This document shows positions 1-9,443 of a stretch of DNA of 64,000 bases, in pieces. Below the pieces are notes generated by a model. The model worked only from the letters and a program-made list of their open reading frames with translations, did not search any database and was not told the origin of the DNA. This DNA comes from Piper betle (Eukaryota; Streptophyta; Magnoliopsida; Piperales; Piperaceae): contig JAURVB010000639.1 of NCBI GenBank assembly GCA_033002965.1, positions 1 through 64,000 on the forward strand. The letters are read 5' to 3'. A program made the position numbers and the translations under genes. The first letter of the stretch is position 1; each line of letters opens with the position of its first letter.

Positions 1-237
1 CTTCCCACAGCTGCCGCCCCCTGCCACCCCTCCCTCCCCTGCCCTTCCCACAGTTGCCGCCGCGCCCCCCACTGCCCCTTGCCGCGCCCCTCGCCGCCCT
101 GCGCCCGCATCCGCCCGCGCCCCCCACTGACCCTTGCCCCGCCCCTCGCCGCCCTGCGCCCCCATCCGCGCGCGGCCCCCCTGCCACACCTGCGACACTG
201 CAATAACCCGCCGCGGTCGTCCCGACTCGAGTCATAA
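1..237. repeat. C-rich, tandemly duplicated block at window edge
   Basis: Very C-rich low-complexity DNA. Two near-identical units lie about 55 bp apart (starting near 66 and 121, each beginning CCCCCACTG), and another pair starts with CTTCCCACAG at 1 and about 45. It ends at CGACTCGAGTC, a motif also found in the AT-rich array at 3.2-4.0 kb. I see no coding feature. It resembles, on the opposite strand, the G-rich block at 3.1 kb on the other side of the FAR1-type ORF, so the ORF lies between two inverted GC-rich flanks. The window cuts the left side. Confidence 0.55.
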
Positions 238-511
238 AAAAATTGACTCGGTCACGCGCGAGTTTGCTAGTTTTGAACGGTAAAGTTAAATTTTTTTTAT
301 GGGCTTCTGTGGCATATATTTATATTTGACGGTAAATTTATATTTTTCAGGTCACAGGGAGTCGAGGTCGCCAAAATTACATCTTTCAGAATACGAAAAT
401 CAGGTTAGAGTTAAGTCTTTAAAAATATTTTGACTTAATTAAAGCATGTTTATTGCGCTTATTTTAATTGAAAATAATCTTAGGTTTTATAAATTTTATA
501 TTTTTTTAAGA
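238..511 (+). promoter_or_regulatory. Upstream region of the FAR1-type ORF with a possible leader intron
   Basis: AT-rich DNA before the ORF. A donor-like site CAG|GTTAGAG lies at about 403/404, and a pyrimidine-rich acceptor TTTTTTTAAG ends at 510, one base before the chosen ATG at 512. This suggests a roughly 107-bp intron just upstream of the start, which would remove the in-frame ATG at 446. Inference only; no transcript data. Confidence 0.35.
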
Positions 512-2692
512 ATGGACAAGCTTGAAGATAAAGCATACGAGGAAGAAGATATAAGCAAAAATATTACAACAATTTATCCTATTGTAGAAGATGAGTTCAA
601 ACCGAAGGTTGGGATGCAATTTGATTGTTTGGACGATGCACTCGATTTATACAGTAGGTATTCAAAAATGGCCGGTTTTGGTATACGTAAACATAGTACA
701 AACTATCATAAGAGAACAAAAGAGTTATGGTCGCAAGTATTCGTGTGTTCTAAAGAAGGTCATTTCAGAGAAGATGAGCGAAAAAGAGAAATACCTGACA
801 AAGGAAAAAAGAGAACTCATCCTATAATAAGAGAAGGTTGTCAAGCACGCATGAGGGTAACTAAGAATAAAGAGGGCACATGGAATGTCATGTATTTCGA
901 AGAAGGACATAGTCATGCACTCCTTACACCATCAAAAATTCAATTTCTCAGGGCACATAGGCATGTTACAAGTGTGCACCGAAACTTGATTGACCAATTC
1001 GGAGAGGCTAACATCAAAACTTCTCAACTAATGTCTGTGCTAGAAATTGAAGCAGGTGGGGCAGAAAATATTGGTTGTACAGAGATAGATATTAGAAATG
1101 TGCAGACAAAATATAAAAAGGAGATAAAGGAAATTGATGCCCAATTATTGATGGAACACTTCGAGGAAATGAAAGAAATGAATAACTCCTTTTTTTATTG
1201 CTATGAATTGGATGATGAGGGCAGATTAAAACATTGTTTTTGGGCGGATGGAATTGCAAGGAAAAATTATCAGCTATACTCAGATGTGATCATTTTTTAT
1301 ACAACATATAATACAAATAAATATTCACTTGTTTTTGCCCCATTCACCGGAGTAAACCATCACAGGCAAACAATTACATTTGGATGTGCATTTTTGTGTA
1401 ATGAGAAGACAGAATCGTTTGTGTGGCTTTTTGAAACATTTTTAAAATGCATGGATGGAAGGCATCCCGGGGCAATTGTTACTGACCAAGATCCGGCAAT
1501 GGATAAAGCAATTAAATTGATATTTCCTTCAACATATCATCGTCTTTGCATTTGGCATATCCTTAAGAAGGAGACTGAAAAATTAGGTGCAATTGCTCAC
1601 AGGAAGGAGTTTTATGAGCCATTCCACAGTTTAATTTATGGTGCGGAAAACGAAGAAGTCTTTGAATCACAATGGAGTGCACTAATGAAAGACAATTGCG
1701 TAGTGGGAAATGAGTGGTTGAAATCTATATATGCAATTCGTCATGCTTGGGTGCCAGTGTATAGTAAAGGTATATTTTTAGCTGGTATAAGAAGTTCACA
1801 ACGAAGTGAATCCCAAAACTCATTTTACTCAAGGTATGTGAACAAAAAAAATAGCCTCATTGAGTTTATACATAGATATGAGAGAGCTATCAAAAGACAG
1901 AGATTGAACGAGGCAAAAGAAGCATATGAAAATGCATATAAAAGCCCTAAATTGGTCACCCCATTCAATATGGAATGTACGATGGCAAAAGTTTATACTC
2001 GAAAAGTGTTTTATAAGTTTCAAGAAGAACTACAATACAGTATGGCTTGTTGCTCATCTCATAAGAAATTAGATGGGGAGGATGTTGAACAGTATGATGT
2101 AACATGTTGTAGAAATAGTAAAGGCTTGGTTTCACATGTTATTTACAAAGGAGCTAATAGGAGATGCACGTGTAGTTGTCAGCTTTTAGAAAGTGAAGGT
2201 TTGCCCTGTAGACATTTGCTATATGTACTTAGATTGAATGAGGGGGATATTTTTCCTGAAATGTATATCATGAAGAGATGGACAATTGACATAGCAAAGG
2301 AAGTTGTTTTTGATGGTGAGGGAGTGGAACTTCATGGTGATTGTCAGAAAACGTTATTCTCAAATTGGGGAGAATTGCACTGTATATTTAATCGATGGGC
2401 CAAAAAGGCATATTCGTCATCTGAAAAGTTTGAACTCGCCAAGCAAAAATTGTTGGAGATAGAAAAATTGGTAGAAGATGTGGTAGATGATCGGCATCAT
2501 GGAATACAACTACATCATGGAATACAAGTCCATCCACCTGCACAATCAAAGACAAAAGGAAGTGGTAAAAGATGGAAGAGTGGTAAAGAACTTGCACTGG
2601 ACCATTTGGGAAAAGATAGGTTGTGCCATGGTTGTAATCAACGGGGAGTTGGGCATGATAAACGCACTTGCCCTGCAATTGTATCACGGTAA
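512..2692 (+). CDS. FAR1/FHY3-family (MULE transposase-derived) protein
   Basis: Uninterrupted ORF of 726 aa from ATG 512; an upstream in-frame ATG at 446 gives 748 aa but adds a hydrophobic stretch that is probably leader or intron. Domains in order: FAR1-type N-terminal DNA-binding region (about residues 31-137), MULE transposase core (about 250-435), SWIM zinc finger (C552, C554, C566, H568), and a C-terminal zinc knuckle C705-X2-C708-X6-H715-X4-C720 followed by Pro. In the DDE core the second acid (D325 in TDQDPAM) and the Glu in QRSES (E433) are present, but the first Asp, normally FDTTY in this family, is Tyr263 (FYTTY). Loss of a catalytic residue with an open frame suggests a domesticated FAR1-RELATED SEQUENCE transcription factor rather than an active transposase. 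FAR1/FHY3 proteins activate light-response genes; this member's role is unknown. The stop codon overlaps a good splice donor (CG|GTAATG at 2688/2689); splicing to AG at 2779-2780 would replace the stop with about 31 more codons, ending at TGA 2872-2874. Confidence 0.85.
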   Translation: MDKLEDKAYEEEDISKNITTIYPIVEDEFKPKVGMQFDCLDDALDLYSRYSKMAGFGIRKHSTNYHKRTKELWSQVFVCSKEGHFREDERKREIPDKGKKRTHPIIREGCQARMRVTKNKEGTWNVMYFEEGHSHALLTPSKIQFLRAHRHVTSVHRNLIDQFGEANIKTSQLMSVLEIEAGGAENIGCTEIDIRNVQTKYKKEIKEIDAQLLMEHFEEMKEMNNSFFYCYELDDEGRLKHCFWADGIARKNYQLYSDVIIFYTTYNTNKYSLVFAPFTGVNHHRQTITFGCAFLCNEKTESFVWLFETFLKCMDGRHPGAIVTDQDPAMDKAIKLIFPSTYHRLCIWHILKKETEKLGAIAHRKEFYEPFHSLIYGAENEEVFESQWSALMKDNCVVGNEWLKSIYAIRHAWVPVYSKGIFLAGIRSSQRSESQNSFYSRYVNKKNSLIEFIHRYERAIKRQRLNEAKEAYENAYKSPKLVTPFNMECTMAKVYTRKVFYKFQEELQYSMACCSSHKKLDGEDVEQYDVTCCRNSKGLVSHVIYKGANRRCTCSCQLLESEGLPCRHLLYVLRLNEGDIFPEMYIMKRWTIDIAKEVVFDGEGVELHGDCQKTLFSNWGELHCIFNRWAKKAYSSSEKFELAKQKLLEIEKLVEDVVDDRHHGIQLHHGIQVHPPAQSKTKGSGKRWKSGKELALDHLGKDRLCHGCNQRGVGHDKRTCPAIVSR

Positions 2693-3106
2693 TGTTGCCT
2701 AATAAACCCTTCTTTTGATGTTTGTTATATATATATATATTTTTGTGATTATTTTCCATGTTTTGTTTTTAAATATATAGGCAAAAATTTGTTCCATCTG
2801 AAAGTGGAGTCGTGGAGTCTATTCAGGGGTGTCGGCGCAGTGATGGCGATTGTCAAAGCAGTGATGCACTATGATAGCTCCGAATTTGTAACTTGTTACC
2901 ATGAAATGTTATTTGCTTTAATCAAATTTCATACTTTTGTAACTTGTAAGTTTGTACTTGTATTCATCATGTACAAGAAAGTTATATAAGATGGATCTCC
3001 TTGGTCTTGATTTTTGATTTATTTAAATATTATAAGAATATTAACTACAATCGCGACCAAGTCAATTTTTTAAATTTAATATTATAAGAATATTAACTAC
3101 AATCTC
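2693..3106. other. 3' flank of FAR1-type ORF
   Basis: Contains a (TA)n stretch near 2728-2740 and a candidate acceptor at 2780 with an alternative last coding segment to 2874. A sentence-like AT-rich repeat (TTTAATATTATAAGAATATTAACTAC-type) occurs twice near 3025 and 3078. No independent gene seen. Confidence 0.4.
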
Positions 3107-3165
3107 CGGGCGGGGCCGGGGGCAGGGGCAGGGGCAGGGGCGGGGGCGGGGGCTGCGGGTCAGGA
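3107..3165 (+). repeat. G-run cluster (G-quadruplex-prone)
   Basis: About ten closely spaced runs of 3-5 G separated by 1-3 bases (GGGGCAGGGGCAGGGGC pattern) in an otherwise AT-rich setting. This matches the standard intramolecular G-quadruplex pattern on the plus strand. Function unknown; it is the inverted counterpart of the C-rich block at 1-237. Confidence 0.6.
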
Positions 3166-4008
3166 CTCAATCCCGACTTAAGTTAATATTACAAAAAAAA
3201 ATTAAATAAAATAATTTCGTAATAAAATCTTTATTCGATCCCGACTCGAGTTAAAATAATTTATTACGGAATTATTTTATTTTTGTTAAAATTTATTTTG
3301 TAATAAAATTTTATTCGGTAATAAAGTTATTTTATAATTAAAAACTTGACTCGGTCCCGCACATAATCGAGTCAGGTTTTTATTACAAAATTATTTTATA
3401 TTTTTTAAATTTATTTCATATTATTGACTCGATCCCTACTCGATTCAAGTTTTTATTACTATCTTATTTTTTAAAAAAATTTATTCAATAATATTAAATT
3501 GACTCCAGTTGAGATCGAGTCAAATTTTTTTATGACATTATTTTATTTTTTAAAATTTATTTTGTAATATTAACTCGAGTTCGATTGAGTAAAATTTTTA
3601 TTACCAAAATACTCTCCCTTGTTTCTTCCTCATTTGTTTAGGCGCGCCACCCCTGCCGGCGACCTTGCCGCCAGCAGCGCGTTGGCCAACAATGTCGCCG
3701 CCTCAGGGCTGGATGGGCCTGTTGGGAAATGTGCGGTGCCGGTCTCGTGTGGGACCGAATAAAGTTTTTATTACAAAATTATTTTATTTTTTAAAATTTA
3801 TTTCGTAATATTGACTCGATCTCGTGTGAGATCGAATCAAGTATTTATTATAAAAAATTTTTATTTTTTTCATTTATTTCGTAATATTGACTCGATCTCG
3901 TGCGAGATCAAATCAAGTATTTATTAAAAAAAATTATTTTTAAATTTATTTCGTAATATTAACTCGAGTCAGGGACCGAGTAAAGTTTTTATTACGTTTT
4001 TACCCTCC
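3166..4008. repeat. AT-rich tandem array of degenerate ~75-bp units
   Basis: Repeated unit: TTGACTCGATCTCGTGNGAGATC-like head, then AAGTTTTTATTACAAAATTATTTTATTTTTTAAAATTTATTTCGTAATA-like body. Unit heads fall near 3345, 3423, 3509, 3572, 3811, 3887 and 3959; the last two spacings are 76 and 72 bp. Each head is a small palindrome around CTCGAG/CTCGATC. A GC-rich 110-bp segment (about 3640-3750) interrupts the array. No coding capacity. Confidence 0.65.
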
Positions 4009-4378
4009 CCTGTTCCCCCCGCTCTCTCTCGCCGCGCCACCCCACCGCCGGCGACCTCGCCGCCGGCCAGCCGCGGGGGGGGGGGGGCGGGCGACGATGG
4101 CTACGAGCGAGGGGCGGGGAGGCTGGGGGCGGAGGCCGAGCGAGGGGCGGGGAGCGGGGGTGGGGGCAGGGGCGGCGGCGGGGCGGGGCAGGGGCAGCTG
4201 GGCGGGACGGGGGCATGGGGCGGGCAGCGGGGCCAGGGGCGAGGCGGGGGTGGGGGCAGGGGCGGGCGGGGGCGGGGGCTGGGGAGGCCGGCGGGACGGG
4301 GGCATGGGGCGGCCGTCGGGCGGGGGCCGGGGGCGGCCGGGGTGGCGAGAGTGCGTTTTGGGGGGGGGGGGTGGGTTG
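4009..4378 (+). repeat. G-rich low-complexity island
   Basis: Extremely G-rich plus strand (runs up to about 13 G at 4074-4086 and 11 at 4360-4370) with repeated GAGGGGCGGGGAG-type words. Long open frames here come from the base composition and have Gly/Arg/Pro low-complexity translations, so no gene is called. It abuts the hairpin cluster at 4379. Confidence 0.6.
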
Positions 4379-4464
4379 ATTGTGGGCCGTCAGATCAGGA
4401 TCCGACGGCCCACAATAGGCAGCGCATTGGCACTGCCAAAATAGTGCAGCGCACTATAGCGCTG

Positions 4465-4506
<42 letters not shown>

Positions 4507-4540
4507 TATGGTGTGCTGCCCCTTTTGGCAGCGCACCATG
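4379..4540. repeat. Hairpin cluster around a (TA)n tract (element copy A)
   Basis: Three inverted repeats surround a (TA)n microsatellite (about 4466-4505). Hairpin 1: arms 4379-4391 and 4404-4416 (ATTGTGGGCCGTC and its complement), nearly closing through GATC. Hairpin 2: GGCAGCGC (4418-4425) with GCGCTGCC (4459-4466), enclosing ATAGTGC/GCACTAT (4441-4457). Hairpin 3: ATGGTGTGCTGCC (4508-4520) with GGCAGCGCACCAT (4527-4539), one G-T pair. Same design as copies at 4929-5042, 18585-19075 and 49100-49490. Confidence 0.7.
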
Positions 4541-4928
4541 GGGCCTAGATTTCACAAGTTGCCCCCTGACCTGCCAGAGACCCACCAGCCTGCCCACCCG
4601 CCCGACCGTCCGCTTGCCCGACTACCCTCACCCCTCCCCCTGCCGCGGCCTGCTCCCCGCCACAGCCCCCCATCCTGTCGTCCCCCTCCCACCCCACCGG
4701 CGCTCTCCCCCCACCAGTGCCTGCCGCTACGCGCCCCCCCCCCTCGCTAGCGTGGTGGCGGGGGGTTGGAAGGGGCTGGGGCTGAGGGCGAGGGGGAATG
4801 CGACGGCAGGCAGGGGCCAGGGGCGGGCACCGGTGGGGAAGGAGGGGAGCGGGGATGGGCGGGCGGTCCGGCGAGCTGCTGTGGCCAGGTAGTGGGTAGA
4901 CAGTTTTGGGGCCGGGTTTGAGGCAATG
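4541..4928. repeat. GC-rich core between hairpin clusters
   Basis: C-rich first half then G-rich second half (roughly self-complementary in composition). It begins with GGGCCTAGATTT, the half-site that also closes the hairpin at 4929-4968. I see no gene; the open frames are low complexity. Confidence 0.55.
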
Positions 4929-5042
4929 AAATCTGGGCCGTTGGATTTCAATCCAATGGCCTAGATTTAACAACACATAATGCGCTGCCAAAAGAGGGCA
5001 GTGCACTATAGTGTTGCCCTATATATATATATATATATATAT
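4929..5042. repeat. Hairpins followed by (TA)n (element copy B)
   Basis: Hairpin with 18-bp arms 4929-4946 and 4951-4968 around GGCCGTTGGAT...ATCCAATGGCC, 4-nt loop, two imperfect pairs. Second hairpin TGCGCTGCC (4981-4989) with GGCAGTGCA (4997-5005). A (TA)n tract follows (about 5020-5042). Read with copy A, the order is hairpins - GC core - hairpins - (TA)n. Confidence 0.7.
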
Positions 5043-6229
5043 CCAATCTAAATCTAAGAATCGGACTCGAATTCAAAGATTGCATCTATTTCATCTACTG
5101 TATCTATCTCCAATCCGAATCTACAAAATTTTTATGTGATTCAAATTTGACATGAATAAAATAATATAAATTATGATAAAAAATATAAAAAATAATAAAA
5201 AATTATTTTAAATATTTTAAAATTTAATTATATAAATATGATCACCCCAAATCCATATTTAATCCGAATATTTTCAGACATATTATGTATTAGAAAAGTC
5301 TAAATCTGAATCCAATCGAAAATTATTTTTGAATGTCATGCAAATGGGTTGGTATGGATTAGATTGAGAGTCCACAGGATTACCCCTTCCATCTTTCCCA
5401 TTTCTACTGTTAAAGAGCTGAACATTAATGTTTCTAAGAAAATGTGATTAAATGTGTTAGCATGGTTCTCCAAGAGTTCAATTCTGACGCTGGTACAAAC
5501 TACAAACTACAAAGATAAAACATGTTACTTGTCATACATATCTTTTAAGGCAAGTCACACAACAATGAAGTGCTACAATAGGTTCAATAGAGCTAATTTT
5601 CAACGACAATCTACAGTCCTGAAGCTTTTACTGCTATATAGTTTTTTGATAATAGTGATCGGGGCCAGTGGCTTCCTGACCTGGAGCTTCTGCCCATATG
5701 TCAAACATTTCACGCTTGCTTCCTTTGCAAAAATATAAAGGTATAGATTTAATAATGGCTGTTAAATTTGGGGGGGGGGGGAGGGGAGGAATGGTAATTA
5801 GAGGTCAATTACTTCCAATATTTTCACGTATGTGTCATATTTTGGTACCTAGGCGTCGCGACGAAGTGTGGTGTTTAGATGTTTCATGCCCGGGGCTGAG
5901 TGCCGAGACAGTACTAGATTAGTATAAATAAAAATAACCATATTTTGATCTCTTTCACAGAGGATTCACCATTCTGTAAATTTAGTAGTTGTACTATGCA
6001 TTAATTTCACTATTTGTCTTAATATTTATTTACCAATGATCTATTACTGATCTATATTTCAACAGTACCCAGCTACTTTAACCTATGACTTATCAAATAT
6101 CGAAATTAAATAAAACAACACCTGCAAATACAATCGACCAGAAAATAATGCACTAATTATTAATGTCACCACCACCCTTCTCTACCTTAATTGTTTTACC
6201 TATTTAATTGATTTTTATTTAGTCATTTT
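5043..6229. other. AT-rich intergenic DNA
   Basis: No gene recognised. Includes a run of AATATAAAAAATAAT-type sequence (5150-5260), a 13-base G run near 5770-5785, and short open frames with no recognisable protein. Confidence 0.4.
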
Positions 6230-6480
6230 ACATATAAATATAAAACTCCTCTATACCTTAGCCTTATTTTTAAAATAATTAATTATTAAAGTTTCCCATT
6301 TTTTACTCACTTATTTCCTATTTTATATATTAAAGTTTTTCACTTATTTTTTACTAGTTTGTATATTAAAGTTTTTTAGTCATTTCCTAGTTTTTCACTT
6401 ATTTTTTACATATAACTATTAAAGTTTCCCATTTTTTACCCATTTGTCGTCATCCGTCGTCGACAACGCTAGGTATAACT
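6230..6480 (+). mobile_element. Possible Helitron-like fragment with short internal repeats
   Basis: Three or four degenerate copies of ATTAAAGTTTCCCATTTTTTAC-like units (about 6285-6445), ending at AACTAG|T (6478-6483). A CTAG end before T after a CG-rich stretch recalls plant Helitron 3' ends, but I do not see a clean terminal hairpin. It coincides with the 5' truncation of the LTR copy that starts just after it. Confidence 0.25.
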
Positions 6481-6489
6481 AGTTTCGAT

Positions 6490-8282
6490 TTAATTTCATC
6501 ATATATTATTAATTTTTGTGATGTATGTGAGAATTAGGTGATTGCTGAGATAAGTGGAATAGTTACTAAGTAGCAAAGGGTAAATATGATTTGGGATCAG
6601 TTAGGTTAAACAATTGTAATCGACATATGCAGTATTTATCTTGCATTTGTTTGTGATGATCTTGATGAATGCCCTAGTAAGACATCCTATTAGGGTTTAC
6701 GTTGCGTATGGTGTATAATCTGATGATGAGTGTAACATTCATACATTATAGTGGGTATTAGTATTTAGATTTGATGTGTAGGTGCGGAGTAGGAGTGCAC
6801 CATCTAGGCATGTGGTCTCGCTTGGAACTTCTATCAGGTCTCTTTAGGACTCGTCCCTGGTTTATTGCTTATTTTATTGTAATTTATTTTACTAATTGTA
6901 GGATGAATTAAATATTGTTTTATTGGATCCCGCTTAATTTAGGTCATTTAATCAAATAGTTTTTAGATTTATAACCCTCGTTGATGAGAATCCTCAAGTT
7001 TGATTTTAAAAATAAAATCCATCACAAGTTGTTTTCAGCCCTATAATATTAAATCTCTTTCCAGACTTATATATATTTTTATCGAACTTTCAGTGAGACG
7101 AGAGCTGGTGAAACTATCTCGCATACACCATGAGTGGGTGCAGTGTCTCGATTAGTGAGACGTTTGTTCTATTCTTGAGGGATCCTGCCAACTATGCTTT
7201 TTGAGTTTCTCACACCCAGAGAAGCATGGAGGTTTACGGATACTGTTTAATACAATGCACATATGAACATGTGGTTCAAAAGGTACTGAAGGCGACTGCC
7301 CGAGAGTACTCAGTCTTTATGTTCATGGCCAGAAGATATATAGAAGAAAGGAGAGGGCTTAGGATATACTAGTACCCAAGGGACAGAAAAAAACATGAGA
7401 AAATACTTAAAGAGGCACTAGCAGACCAGTCAATTCAGGATGCTATTAAGTTCGCAGCCCAATGAATCCCTAGTACATGCCCTTATGAGAGTTAAGCAAA
7501 TGTTATAAAATTATTTTCTTCAAAATGAGAGTCAACCCTCATTTGTCAACTTGCTGTAGCTATTTTTGGACCCTAATGGTTTTCTTCAAAATGAAAGTCA
7601 ACTTTAATGGTTTTCTATTATATTTGTAAGTAAGGAGCAGAAGTCATATATGTTAGCCTCAATGGAGGAGCAGTGACAATTATGTGTGCACACAAACCTA
7701 ACGTGATATGTTGGATTGTTGTGTTTTAATTATGATATATCAGTTAATAATGCAGTGTTTGATGTTGAAATGACTAAACAATGTTGAAATGAGATAATAG
7801 GTGTATCAAATGAAATTTGCAGATGGGTCAAGACCCATTTATGAATATGATATTGTAAATATGATAAGTATGACAGATGAAATGAACAAAGGGGAGCTTA
7901 TGATTATAATTGTGCTGATATGGTGTTATTATGTTCTGAAATAAATGTTTTAGGTTATATGTGATGTTTAGATATATATTTATATATCATTGTTTTGACA
8001 GGTTTGCCTTTATTATACTTTTAGGGGACACTCTGTTTATTTTATTTTAGAAATTTTATTAATTTTATCGTAATTATTTTTTAATGTGAATTATTTTTCA
8101 TGTCATTCATGCAGTATCTTGTTAGAGTTCCTTATGTCTCATGCATCTATAATGTTAATTATCTTCAATCTTAAGACGTCGAGAGTAAACCTATTTAGGT
8201 TAGGTTTGGCTTAGCCGACTTAATTGGGTGACCTATAACATTCTAGTTCAATTTGCGAGTGAGCAGAATTTGGGGGTGTTAC
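6490..8282 (+). mobile_element. 5'-truncated Ty3/gypsy LTR (diverged copy)
   Basis: Collinear with the second half of the complete solo LTR at 30692-33644: shared landmarks are GCGGAGTAGGAG...CTTGGAACTTCTATCAGGTC (near 6785), the GTTTTATTGGATCCCGCTTAA motif (near 6920), AGTGAGACGAGAG (near 7091), and the terminal GGGGTGTTACA at 8282. Many substitutions make it an old insertion. Bases after 8282 show no primer-binding site. The 5' half is missing at the Helitron-like junction. Confidence 0.6.
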
Positions 8283-9124
8283 ACTAATAGTTAGTTCAAC
8301 TAGTTTCAAGTCTAATGTATGGATTCAGACACATATTTACAATATCAGGTGATTTAAGTGGAAGTCTAATATTATTAGTTGTCCAATTGTAATGTCTTGC
8401 CTTAGGGTGAGATTCAATGATTGGATGTGCATGACTTTATCCACGTAGGCGTTCTTGTAGGAGGTTTAAGGGTAAATTAATCCATAGAGATTAATTAGAG
8501 GAGGTTCTAAGAGTATTAGAAGGTCTAGAGTATTTAAGGAGGACATAGAAAGATGATTTGTATTATTTGCAACTTGGAACCCTAGACACCCTCTCTCTCT
8601 AGTTCTCTCTCTCTAGTTGCACTCTACTTTCTATCTCTAGATTGCCATCTCTCTCCTCTTGTCAAGGATTCTGTGAGGAGTTGTTTGGTGCGAAGCTATA
8701 GGCTTATTCACCAAAGAAGAGATTATAATCTCAATTAAAACAAGTTAATAGTGTAGATTCATGCATCATCTTCATGTTACATGTTTTATTTGATGTCTAC
8801 TTTATTTACATGTTTGTCTTCATTTTCTATGATTGAAAACTTGTTAGGACAATTTTTAAAATGTTGAATCATGTTTAGAATCGTTGTAAATAAGTTTTAC
8901 ATGTAATTTTAATGATATAACTAAGTTCTACAATCAAGTTGTTGAAAAGAACGAGTTTAGAATATGTTCGCCATTGTTTTGCTTTTTTCTCTAAATTAAA
9001 AATAAAAAAAGGTTAAATTATGTTAGATTAAAAACCTACTACAACCCTTATTTTAATATTTAGATATGATGAAAATCTTATTTTTGTTTGATAAAATTGG
9101 ATCTAAAATGAAAAAGATGATGAA
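8283..9124. other. Intergenic DNA with a TATA/CT-rich promoter-like stretch
   Basis: GAGTATTTAAGGAGG (near 8530) is followed about 60 bp later by a (CT)n-rich tract (8591-8660). This arrangement is typical of the R-U5 part of plant Ty1/copia LTRs, so this may be a degenerate LTR fragment, but ends were not found. The rest is AT-rich with no gene. Confidence 0.25.
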
Positions 9125-9443
9125 ATCCAAATCTTAAACCCTAGCTGAGAGTTTTACTACAACCAACCAGCTTTCGGTTCAATCTGTTGGTCCAAGTCAA
9201 GTTAGTTACATGAACCAACGTACTGAGTCCATGTGGTCAGCGCTGAGTTAAGGAGCGACGACGGTCTAAGTGGCACCCTGAACACATGATAATAACGTCA
9301 AAAAGATGGAGAAGGAATGAGTTATCATACACTGGATGAAAGTATGCAGCATTTTTCTTTTCATATGTCTTATCGTAGTAATAATTTCAGGCTCGAATAA
9401 TCACATTAGGACTTGCGATTATGGGGCAATTTGGGTGGGATAC
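9125..9443 (+). mobile_element. 5' end fragment of an older gypsy LTR
   Basis: Diverged match to the first ~310 bp of the solo LTR at 30692: shared order of a GGTTCAA stretch, ACTGAGTC, ATAATAACGT, GAATGAGTTATCA, AGTATGC and CAATTTGGGTGGG. The match stops at about 9443, where gypsy pol sequence begins on the opposite strand. Together with 15293-16903 it forms an older plus-strand LTR split by the minus-strand element. Confidence 0.5.

Noticed and set aside
512..2692. FAR1-type ORF as an active MULE transposon
   Set aside because: First catalytic Asp is Tyr and no terminal inverted repeats or 9-bp duplication could be found in the visible flanks, though the left flank is cut.
2388..2759. 123-aa minus-strand frame
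   Set aside because: Shadow of the FAR1-type ORF.
4000..4444. Long open frames on both strands in GC-rich DNA (Gly/Arg- or Pro/Ala-rich)
   Set aside because: Low-complexity translations caused by base composition, overlapping in several frames, with no domain or splice context.
8283..8300. Primer-binding site after the LTR end at 8282
   Set aside because: The bases after TGTTACA do not match any tRNA-derived PBS I know, so this copy is not called a 5' LTR of a full element.
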